A DNA stretch of 64,000 bases. Origin: Mansonella perstans. Its lineage: Eukaryota > Nematoda > Chromadorea > Rhabditida > Onchocercidae. The notes below the pieces were generated by a model. It was not told where the DNA came from and made no database searches. It saw only the letters and a list, made by a program, of their open reading frames with translations. Below, piece after piece: positions 12,349-23,094 of the stretch (its first letter is position 1; each line of letters begins with the position of its first letter). The stretch is from the NCBI GenBank assembly GCA_037074765.1, contig JBAMDO010000573.1, positions 620,001 through 684,000 on the forward strand, given 5' to 3'. Both the position numbers and the translations under genes were made by a program.

Positions 12349-15300
12349 ATGCCTCGACTTCCAATTATTGTAGACGGTGATTGCGATTCACGATTCAATA
12401 GAGTTAAAGAAGTTTTTTAGTAAGTTCTTTATTCGATTTAAAAATTTATAAAAAGGTTTTTTTTTTTTTTTTATGTACAACCAAAAGCATATTGTAAAAG
12501 CAATTCAAGTTGAATTTCCGAATTTAGTTTATTTAAAATCTAACTGAAATAAAATTTTCTAAACGATTTTCAGTGCTTTGAATCGAATTTAAAATTTGTC
12601 TACCTGGTAGCGTCGTCCTTTCCTTTCCATAGAATTAAAATAGGATATTTGCACTGTTTTTAGTCAATAACTTCTCAAATTTGTTGTAAGGATTTCAGAA
12701 ACTTAAGTACTAACTGAAATAGGTAAAAAGCTCAGTGAATGCAGTTTTAATGAAATATGACATAAAAGCGTATAAATGGCGTCAGGTGTTCAAAAAGTCA
12801 GTAACAAATTTTATTATACTAATTAAAGCTTAGACAACAATTTACATCACATTACGAACTTTCACCTTAAAAAAAATCCAATTAAAAATGATCCAAACAT
12901 TGTAATTCCAAATTTGATTTAACCGCAAAACAGCAGTAATTTTTATTCACAAATTGCAAAATCTCAAGAAATTTTGGAAACGAAACAGGTTGTTGGGTCA
13001 AGAAATTATTGCACATTTTAAGATCTGATTAGACTAAAACGACGACGCATCTGTATTTTGAGATTTCAAAGAAGCAAATAATTCTCACAAAGGTTAAAAT
13101 GTTTTAGCAATAATTTCATACAACGATGGGAAAGTGAGGGTGCTGCATTTGCGGCCTATTTCAAAGGAGAGAAAGTGGTTGATCTTTGGGGCGGTTATGC
13201 AGATTCGACATCACACCGAAAGTGGAAGAACGATACAATGACACTGTTGTTCAGCTGTACTAAGGTTATCTTCCGAGAATAAATTTTGAAAATTGATTAC
13301 AACATAACTTTTGAGGATAAACCAGTAGCATCATTTATACAATATCACTAATCATTATAATTTAAAAAATCCGTAATTCAGGGCATATGTGCGATATGCT
13401 TTGCCATGTTGGTTGATCGTGGCCTTGTTGCGTACGAAGATTTAGTTACCAAATATTGGCCTCAGTTTGGACAAAATGATAAAGAAAACATTACCATCGA
13501 AGCATTGCTTTCACACCAGGTATAAAATTTTTTATGGAAAAATTGCTTTCAAATAGAGCAAGAATCAAGAAAACGAAAGAAATAAGTTTACAGGGTGGAC
13601 TAGCTTATGTGGATAATGTGATTGAGGAATCAGATATCAGAGATTGGAGACGGATGTCGAAAATTTTTGAAGATCAAAAACCAAATTGGACACCAGGAGA
13701 AGCAGTCGGCTATCATGTCATGACATTTGGTTGGTTGGTCGACCAGCTGATACGGAGAATTGATCTTAAGAAACGTTCATTGTCGCAGTTCTTTAGAGAA
13801 GAAATAGCTGAGCCACATAGTATGTATGCTCATTTCATGTTGCATTTGAATTAACAATTTAACAAAAAAAATCATTTTCATCAAGGATATTTATGCAATC
13901 ACTCTCGTCTTTTACAACACAAGTTACTGCTGGTTTTTCCATTCAATTTTTCCACTTGTAATAATGGTTCTAGACCTCGATCTGGTTATTGGCGCTCCAG
14001 TGGAACTCGAGCACAGGATAGCACGACTAACTTCGGTGCCGAAATTTTTAGCCGCTCGAGAGCTGATTGAATATCCAACTTTACTAAAAACGATTTGGAA
14101 TGGATTGTTCACCCCAGTGATTTTTGGAAAGCGAATGTTTCGTAATGTGCAACAAAATTTTTCTTGGATGGGAAACGTAAGCTTGTAATGTTTTTCATAA
14201 TTATCATCTGATTCTGATGTATGAAAACGAACAAAAACAAACAAGCAAGCAAACATGCAAACGAATATACATCTACACACATAACATATACATACATGTT
14301 TGCATTAGATACACATATATGTATTTCAATTTTTCTATACATTCATGCTGGTATATTTATCTAATCAGTAATTTTTGATGATACATCATCATCAAATCTC
14401 GTAACCTTTGAAACAGTCAAAGTAGAATTTAGGCGACATTTTACTGCAAAGGAATCCAAGTAGTGTTCGTAAATTACTGAAAATGAAATCTTACTTGAAG
14501 ATTTATTTAAATTCATTTTGAATTTAAAGATTCAACAAGTACCAACCTACAAAATTCTTCTAGAGTCCTACAATGTTCAACAATCCAGAAATCCGATCTT
14601 TGGATATACCAGCTGCAACTGGTGTGGGTACTGCTCGGTCACTTGCAAAACTTCATGCATTAGTTCTCGAAGGAAAACTGCTGAAAAAAACAACTTTAGA
14701 ACAGCTTTTCCGCAATCCTACAGTTCTAAACCAAATGGATTCAGTCTTCTTTTTTAACGTATCGTTCGGGAAAGGATTCGCCTATACAAAGAACTCTCAA
14801 GTATGAAAGTTAATGTTACTTTGAGAAGTAATGCGAAAACAAAACCAAGGCATTTTGTACTTGTTAATAAATTTCAATTAATTTTTCTTCTCGAACATTT
14901 GATGTCACGGAGATTTTATTGGTCCATTTTTTCTTCAGGATCAATGGTTAATTGGTCATCCAGGATTAGGCGGTCAGAATGTTAAAATGGACTTAGCAAA
15001 TGATGTTGCATTTGCATACCTCTGCAACAGTTTAAAGTTCGGTCACTCTGATTTGACAGTAACGTTTATGCGACTGCAAAATGCATTTTATGATTGCCTC
15101 CGTGAAAATAATTTGTTAAAAGAAATTCCAGAAGGAAAAGATAAAGAAAACTCTAAAACTATGGCAGGTTGGTCATTTCTTATGACTATTGAAAACTTTC
15201 TCTAAAATTTGAATAAATTCGTTAAGATGGAACACTAAACAATGTTGAACATTTCCGTTTTATGATGTTAGCTTATAGTATTGCTGGCATTTCATATACA

Positions 15301-15525
15301 TTTGGAGAAGTGTTGTCAGTTTTTTGCAAGCGGTTGGCAGTATTCAATTAACATAGAAATTTGAAATAACAATTTGAAACGAATTCATTTTTATTTTAAA
15401 GTTCTGCTTCCTACATTTGTACTGCAGGACGAAACAACTCATCGGACATTTCATCCGGAAATCTCTTCCAAGAAACCGCTCCAACTTCACTTGGAAACAA
15501 TATAGTTTCGGCTTCTGATACATGA
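12349..15525 (+). CDS. LACTB-like beta-lactamase-fold serine hydrolase
   Basis: Eight exons (12349-12419, 13108-13264, 13382-13519, 13594-13819, 13974-14176, 14564-14800, 14939-15167, 15428-15525) join in phase to 452 residues. The sequence matches the nematode beta-lactamase-domain (lact) family. The N-terminus has F-x-x-V then WESEGAAFAAYFKGEKVVD. The nucleophile motif S-x-x-K is FSCTK (about residue 73), the second motif is YHVMTFGWLVDQL, and the third is IGHPGLGGQ near residue 320. All three class C-like motifs are present, so it should be enzymatically competent. Metazoan relatives include esterases and the mitochondrial filament protein LACTB; the substrate cannot be read from the sequence, and no clear signal or targeting peptide is seen. 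The last exon adds a Ser/Asn-rich tail. An AATAAA begins only eight bases after the stop, so the 3' UTR is short. The convergent kinase-like gene ends 375 bp away. Confidence 0.9.
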
Positions 15526-15899
15526 CTGTTTGAATAAAGCTAAAACTCTTGATGTTCTTTGAAGCTTCTCATTTCTTTAACTTGCCTTTATTTTGCAAGA
15601 ATTCGAAATCCGAACTTTATAAATTCTGATCCGTACTTATGTATACTTATGTATATTACCGACATCTGCAGAACATTTATGTTGATATTTACCGACATTT
15701 ATGCTCTCTTTCAAGCACATGGCCGCAAAAAGCAAACGATCAAAAATTTAACCGATTTCAGGATTTCATATTTACTTTTCATAGGATATCTAACTTTACA
15801 TCATAGATGAAAATTGAATATATACTCCTTACTTAGATGAAAATTGAATATATCTCAACTTTAATGAATTTATAATTGTAAGGGAATGTCTGTAAAATT
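15526..15899. other. Convergent intergenic gap
   Basis: Holds AATAAA at 15533-15538 for the LACTB-like gene and an imperfect duplicate of GATGAAAATTGAATATAT near 15806 and 15837. No gene seen; it separates two genes whose 3' ends face each other. Confidence 0.6.
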
Positions 15900-18611
15900 T
15901 CAATTATTCCAATCGAAAATTTGAGTAATTGGAGAAGTGGCGGCAGCCTCAATCCAATCGGTATGGAGTAGCTCACCGGCTGTTAATCGCATATCTAAGC
16001 GTTCGGACATCAAAAGTTGTGCAGTATGCCACATTCTTGGATCTACTGGTGTTGTGATTGACGATTTCACTCCATGATAATCAATCTGCAACGATACTGT
16101 TTCTTATATCCAACATTAGTGCTGTACATATAGATTTAAGTAAACCATCGGGATCTCTGCGCAAGAAAAATTTGATTTGATCCATAAATGCGAGGTAAAT
16201 ATAGACGGCAAGGCATACTTACCGTCCCATTCGGTTTTCTTTTCGGCATGCGACCAATGAGACATCGATACAACACAACACCCATCGCAAACATATCCTG
16301 CGGCAATGATTCAGCTCTTTTATGAAATATGATTTGATAAATTGCACTTCTACTATTTCTGCTATTCAAAAATGCTCAAAGATAACAATTAAAATTTATA
16401 TAATAATTAAACCTACTCAGAATGAATAGATTCTGGTGCAGCATACATCGGTAACTGTTTATTTTTATTCATATTTTCAGCAATTTCTTGTGCTCCTGTA
16501 AGACTGGTCAAGCGACCCGTCATGTGATGATCAACCAATATATTAGCCGTACAAATTGTCCCATGGTAAATGCACTGTCTGCAAATATGTACAAATTTCA
16601 TTGCTCATTTCTGAACACTTGGTAAAATACTTGAAAACAATAACAAAAATGAACACGAAAAGTGTCAGAGTTACTGAATTAGATTATGTCAGAGTTAGTT
16701 TATTTTAGTGATATAGATTGTTAACGATGCTAACAGTTGTTCAGAAATGTTTGACATAATAGTGACCTAATAATTATGGCTCCAATTCATCCGATAATTA
16801 CATATGATAGATCTTAAGCCTTATCTGACCACAGCTATGATGCGTGTGTTGATTTACATGCAGTAACACCTTCGTGTACATATTTTGACATTATCTAGCT
16901 ACTGCCAATGTATCAATAAGATGTTCGGATTAGATTTTATGGAAAATTAACAATGAAAAAGAACATTAGTAATTGAGTAGTGAGATAAAATTACGAGTGC
17001 AGGAAGGAGATTGCTGTGGTAACTCCACGTAGGATTTTAGCGATATGTTGCTTGTGTATGGGCACTGCACCATTGTTTGCAAGCAACTTCTCCAACGAGC
17101 CATATTCGCAAAATTCAAGTATAAAGAAGTGTGTACTTGACTGAAATTACATCCTTAAATAATTAGTTCATTCAGCAGTGTGACTCCATTCATCAAACAA
17201 ATCCATGGCAGAAAAAAAGTTTCCTACTCGTATCTTAAAGTCCTATGCGATGAAAATTTTTGTCAAAAAAATTACCCGTGATAGAAAATGTAAATATCTC
17301 TCACCATATGATGGTAATAATGGTCAACAAGAAGTGGTAAGCATACATCCTCTAATGCATTACTTTCTTTCAGCTTTTTGGCCTGCAATGGTAATTGGTA
17401 AAAATGTCCCTGATTCCAATTGGCTCCTGTGAATTCATATATATCCATCTTAATCAAAATTTTCTTTTTCTTTGGAAATTTCGGACTCAAAGGAGCAAAC
17501 CTGCAGCAGCAATGATGCCTCTAATCCTCCTCCAGGCGAAACTTTAATAATGTACCGTCGACCTGATTTCGAATATACTGGATATACACTATAAATGATA
17601 AGTTGAAAAGAATTCAAATCAGTGAAAACCAACTATCAAAATAGAGAAAACAAATATTTTGATCTCAGTTAAATGTAAATTGTTTAGAAATTCCGAGAAA
17701 TAGTGAAGCATGACCCAAACACGAAAAATACCCACAATTATCTCATGCTTTTTATTCACTAGATAATGGTAATGATGATAATGATTATGATAATAAACTA
17801 TTCGTAAAATAGTTTTTCAATTAATAACTATTAGTAAAATAATTATCCACTTAAGTTTATCATAAGTTATTACCATCCCTTAACAAGTTCATGTATATCA
17901 GATCTTGTGACATCTGCACTTTGTGACCTTGGATTTGTCAGCAGTTCTCCTTGAGAATGGAAAGCCAATCATTTTAATGTGCATCAATAATTTACAAATC
18001 ATCTGCTTACTTCCCAAAATGATTATTTTCTCGCTTAGAAAAAGATTTGAAACATTAAAAAAAAGTAAAGAGTGAATTGAAGCAAAGAAAGGGGAGTGAT
18101 AGAATGAAAAAAAACTTCTAGAAATAGGAATATTAAAATGTAGGATGAAGTAACAAACCACTCTCTACACAATTTCGATCTTCAATGCCTTCCACCTGAG
18201 ATTTCCTAAAGAACAAATTCCGTGCCTTCAAACGCTGACAAAAATCATATGCTGCATCAATTATTTGCAGATCGGTCGTCGCAAGAACAGAATCTATTCT
18301 AGGAAAAAAGATTTATGCTTTCATTTCTATTAACTCTCAAAATTTGGATTTCATTTCGCCAAGAATGATAATAATGACTGTTTGGAAGAAATAAAATAAA
18401 AACCGAATTCCTAAAGACAGACAATTGTACAGTCTTGCATTCCTTTGACAACACTTAGTCTTTCACCTTAAAAGATCTGAAGAAATGAGCGCTATTTGCG
18501 GGGTATAGGTTTAACTTAACCATCGAGGACTTACTTGAACAAGCTTTGATAAAGTTGAGAAATTATTTTAATCGTTAAATTCCAAAATATTTCATAAATT
18601 ATTAAAATCAT
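15900..18611 (-). CDS. Probable pseudokinase (protein-kinase fold)
   Basis: Nine reverse-strand exons (18535-18611, 18162-18298, 17874-17949, 17501-17588, 17305-17382, 16995-17140, 16417-16578, 16223-16316, 15900-16085) join in phase to 347 residues. Kinase landmarks appear in order: a beta-3 Lys in RRYIIKVSP, a Glu in the following helix (GLEASLLLQ), a hinge-like ILEFCEYGSL, APE in YAAPESIHS, the DMFAMGVVLY helix and a late Arg in DMRLTAGELL. The catalytic loop is YHGTICTANILVD where active kinases have HRDxKxxN, and the DFG position reads LTG. The catalytic Asp and the metal-binding Asp are therefore both missing, so catalysis is unlikely and a scaffold or allosteric role is more probable. 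A glycine-rich loop is not evident. I cannot assign a subfamily. The junction at 16417/16316 uses a poor acceptor (CATAAAAG). The start ATG lies in an Ile-rich, possibly membrane-associating N-terminus and is only moderately secure. Confidence 0.75.
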
Positions 18612-19768
18612 TACAGTAGCAATTGTTCTATTTTATAATTTTAAGAGCAGGAAATCGACTTCATTTCACAGCGTTCGAATCAAACAAAATTTGTACAACC
18701 TGATTTAATAACATTGTCGGTTAAATGCAGTTCATCATCAGCCTGTCCACTTAGAGTTGACGTTGTCATTGCGGATCGTCGAATTAATTAAATGCAACCG
18801 ATCAGAACGATATTGTTTGAAAGAAATGGTAAAACAAGTACCATCACACATCCTTTATGCAGCGCTGTTTTGCAAGGAAATTGTAATATTGCGTCTTAAA
18901 GATTATAAATTAAAGAATAAACAATCTCTGTGGAGATAAATGGACAAAACTCTGAAATGAATTAATGGTCAGAAATTGAACAACAACTGCACTGTCCCAT
19001 TTAATATCGCAAAGAAGTTAAATGAAAAAAGAATTGAATAAGAAATCACCAATTAGCCACATTTTATAATTACCATACAAAATGACACCCATTATTATCA
19101 TACAAAATAGTTCTGGGAAAAGAAAAAGAGAATCTCCATGATCAGAAACAATCAAGGTATCGCCTATAATTATCATAGAAACTATTTCGCATCAAAAATA
19201 ACCTCCAATCAGTTGTCGAATACCCTCACAATCAATTGAATTTTCAAAACTAAAATTACGACAATCTTTTTGATTACTTACAACATTTGTTTACAGTACC
19301 GGAACGCTTTTGAAATACGACTAGTTTTCTATTCTCACTCACCATTCACCTCTCCGCTCTTTTAAATAATATTAAAACAGCTACTCGGTCCCAGAAAAAA
19401 AATACCGGGAAATTCCAAACTTTGAATAGATCCCTTACTGATGGATGATAATAATCTACAGTACTTATTGTATCCGGATGTGGATGAACAAAATGGAACT
19501 AAAAATTTAAATAGTCTAGGTCACTATGGTAAACTTACTCAAACTTTTACACAAAACTATAAATAAGAGATGACAGATAACAACACTCAATAATAGATTT
19601 GCTGCAATTAATACAAAGGTACCACGAATTCACGATGGATGTTACAACTTTAATTCAACAAAGTGATCTAAGTAAAGGACAAAGACAAGGATTAGAGTTG
19701 GTTATAAAGTCATTTTTTATATCAGTTTGATTCGTGTCGTGTAACATATATTTAACTGAATTTTCATT
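18612..19768. other. Spacer between hydroxylase and pseudokinase
   Basis: About 1.2 kb between the hydroxylase stop and the pseudokinase start, both on the reverse strand. AT-rich, no coding exon found. The spacing would allow a nematode operon in which the pseudokinase is downstream, but no spliced-leader evidence can be seen. Confidence 0.5.
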
Positions 19769-22700
19769 TCATCGAGTTTTTATTTCATCCGTTGTCTTTT
19801 CTATTGATTGTGTAAGCGGATCGTAGTAGAGTGAAAATGGCCTTTTAATCCTTGAAATGTAAGATCTATAAGTAAATTCGATGAATTCGAAATGATACTT
19901 CATGTGGAGAATTGTAAAGCGCTGAAATTTCATAAGAGATTCTACAAATAATTTGCAATCTGCTTAAAATATTGTAACTAATGATTAAAAGTGATTTTTA
20001 TCAAATCGCTGACTCTTACATCGAGTAGAAAAACGTTATTTCAAAATTCTTGAAATTTCGAAAACTTATCAATTTTTTACATATGCAACAGCCATTTATT
20101 CAAATTTGAGCTTATAATGATATGAATAGAAATTTCATTTATTTATAATTAGTCTCAGAAATTGTATATTTGACTGATTTGAAGGCCCTGTGTCGTAAAT
20201 TTTGTAAGCTCAATTTTGCAGGGGACATTTATTTTGTATTTTCTTTTCTAATCGGAACGAAACTGAACATCAAAAAACAGAAATAAAATCACAACTCACC
20301 GACAGTTTAAAACTTTTTAAACGGCTTGGAACAAAGTGAGATTTAAATTTTCGTTTCAAAAAAGTAAATGAAAGAGATTTCTTTTTTTCTTTCATATATT
20401 AAATTTTAGTAATTACATACTTTATTATATCAAATGCTTCATTAAGAGTCCTCGAATAAAAATAGCATCTTTGGAATTTAGTAACCTCAGGCTCCACTTC
20501 AATCACATCATCTGGTAATGGACGAATTTCAGCATCGGCTGACATACAAAACTAAAAAAAATCCATTTTTTAAATCATACATACATACCTGTATGCATAA
20601 ACAAAATATTTTACCTTCAGCTCATCAAAGCATGAAAGCAATCCTGCCCCATAAACTTTCACATTTCGTTTCTTTTCATTTAAATTTCCATCTTCAACCA
20701 ATAGACCAAACTCAAACGTGAAAAAATAAAGCTGAAAGAAAAAAAAACTAATTTCTACAATTTTAAGAAAATGAAAAAAAAATTATAAAAGTCTTCAAAT
20801 TGCAGAATAAAATGAGACAAACTCGAATCAGGGCGTTACAGACTTCTTCAGAGGAGCCAAGACTTGCTATTCCAATTTCCTGACTGAGCTGGGCGTACAT
20901 CGGATCCAAAAACATTGCCATATGTCCGAGCATCTCGTGGCATAGATCTCTAAACAGTGTTGCAGAAAATTTGATTTTCACATCGTACATAAAGTTCAAG
21001 CAGAACTTACGGTTCAGGCGTATAATGTGGATCGGTGTGGTGGCGAATATACTGTGTGCAGCAGAACACGCGAAATGCCAGTGCAGCCAGAAAATTTCGA
21101 GAAGTAAGATAACCACCGCATGGACGTAGGGTGAAGCCAGTTTTGGCTAAAAATGACATATGTTACGGAAGAGGTGGAGATGTTCTGCGCTCTCGATAAA
21201 ATTTCTCTTGTTCTGGCTACAACAGTGTGGTAGAATCGGTATGGTTTGAGTATTCTAGTCCATATTACTCAAATTTTTTGCAAATGTGAAGTACTACAAA
21301 TTAACTCTCTAATAGAGTATCAGAGATCTACACTGATATCACTTCATTACAGAGCGGTAGACGATCCGAGATTCATTTTCCACTTAGCATTGACAGCATA
21401 GACAAGAATTCGGATGCAATCTTGGATTGAGGGCCGAAAGTGTAACATTCAGCAAAGATTGGCAGAGCGTTTTCCTTATTCCATCGCTGATGAACAATGG
21501 ATTCTGTTTCCGACGTTTGGCTTCTCTCAATGAATCTCAAATAATTATCACAATTCTCAATTCTCAACTATGACAAAATTTCAAAATTAGAAATACTAAG
21601 AACATGCTTTGCAAGTAGTTTGATATATCTTCCAGCTGTGGAATTTGGCTTTCTGAATAACCGCATTGTTGTTCGAGCAGTTTGAAATTGTTCAGAAATT
21701 CTTTGCATGCAGATTTATTATGCAATGTTTTCAAGTCACGATAAATTGTACGCCTGGAAAATTTTAATGTATTATTAAATTTTATATGTTACTTGCATTA
21801 GTTGAAAATCGCTGAAAATTTTCCGCAGTTCAGTGGTGCTTGAAATAGCCGAATGTCAAACAAAAGCTTATTTAAATTAGAGTTCGTCACAGTTCTAGTT
21901 TACTGATCTCTTTCTAGATAAGCACATTAGGTATCAATTACAAAACATACCATGTTTCTGTTTCGATCATCGTATATTCTATTCGCGGTATTGGTGTGCC
22001 ACTATTAAAATAGTTATTAAATCAATATTTGAACTCATTAGCTTATCAATATTTGAAAACATTTTTGACAAGAGGGTGGAGTTAGACTAGTATAATAGTT
22101 TCAAATATTCAATCTGACAGGAATACTCCTCTTTGCTTGGATTATTAAATAAGCTTAAATTTACCGCAGCTAGAAAGCTAAACGAAATGAGCCTAGTCTT
22201 TGAAAAAATAGTTTTGCCAGGTACCATTAAAATTTGCGCCTATGTTTTGCTGGTATAAATCTGGTTTGATTATTGTGTGGGAGTGAATTCAAAAAACAGT
22301 TTCAATTCATAATTTGTTACAAAACTTAGTAGCATTATTTATCGATGTAACTTACTGTTTATAATCACTGGCAATTTTCAAAAACCATTCTCGCCTTTTT
22401 CGATATTCCTTATCTTTGAAGCTCTGCAAGACTATCACTAGTGTATTACCGGATGATAGAACTACTGAACATATGTAGCAGAGACTATGAGAGCGAAATT
22501 TTCAGGAAGACAGTGTTTAAAAATTGGACTTCAGGTCTTAATCACTTCTGAAGGATTGTGTTTTTATCCGGGCCAATAAAGCAATCACAAAAGTAATTAG
22601 TTCTGGTCAGCTATATATAGATGTTTGAACAGTTAAGCTAACAGGATGGTCCGCATTCAGCCCAAAAGAAGCGACTGGATTATAGACGGCGATTTTATCA

Positions 22701-23094
22701 CAGATATAGTCCAAGTCGGTGATGTGCTTCGGATACCATCTTCCTGACTCGATATCTACAAATGCGATTATATTATACAGTGAATGATTCTTAAATCAGT
22801 TTATTACTCATGATAGCACCTGAAACATTATTAATTAGTTAAATATAATTCAAATTCCTAAAATGAAAGTATACCTTTATTAGACGGAGCAACGTAAAAA
22901 AACTGCTGCAGGTTGACAATATTTTTTCTGCAATAATTCTGCATAACTGATAAAGCAAATAAGAAAATATGAGCAAATGAACAGTTATCGGCAAATGTGA
23001 TAATAAGATCACTGATGAAAAAAATTTGTTAAATTTCTCCGGAATAAAACTCACCGTTGCAGATTGCGGAATGGCTGAATAATATTGTAATCAT
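19769..23094 (-). CDS. Biopterin-dependent aromatic amino acid hydroxylase
   Basis: Reverse-strand exons 23055-23094, 22875-22946, 22643-22755, 22356-22423, 21951-22001, 21608-21753, 21011-21146, 20823-20949, 20615-20731, 20421-20551 and 19769-19865 join in phase to 365 residues. The catalytic domain is complete: [57 protein letters not shown], then HEMLGH (His213 and His218) and TFEFGL (Glu258), the three iron ligands, then VYGAGLLS and [18 protein letters not shown]. It would hydroxylate Phe, Tyr or Trp using tetrahydrobiopterin; which one I cannot tell. Unlike usual family members (about 450 residues or more) it has almost no N-terminal ACT regulatory domain and no C-terminal tetramerisation helix. 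The 21608/21146 junction fits only with a GC donor. An alternative start is ATG at 22944, which follows TTTATCAG and drops the first exon. The family call is firm; the N-terminus is not. Confidence 0.88.

Noticed and set aside
16091..16195. Possible extra pseudokinase exon reading DPDGLLKSICTALMLD
   Set aside because: Neither side joins in phase; skipping it joins NGT to IDYHG in phase.
21373..21567. 64-codon reverse ORF considered as a hydroxylase exon
   Set aside because: Including it would break the conserved spacing between [10 protein letters not shown] and TGFTLRP and does not join in phase; kept only as a curiosity under the GC-AG finding.
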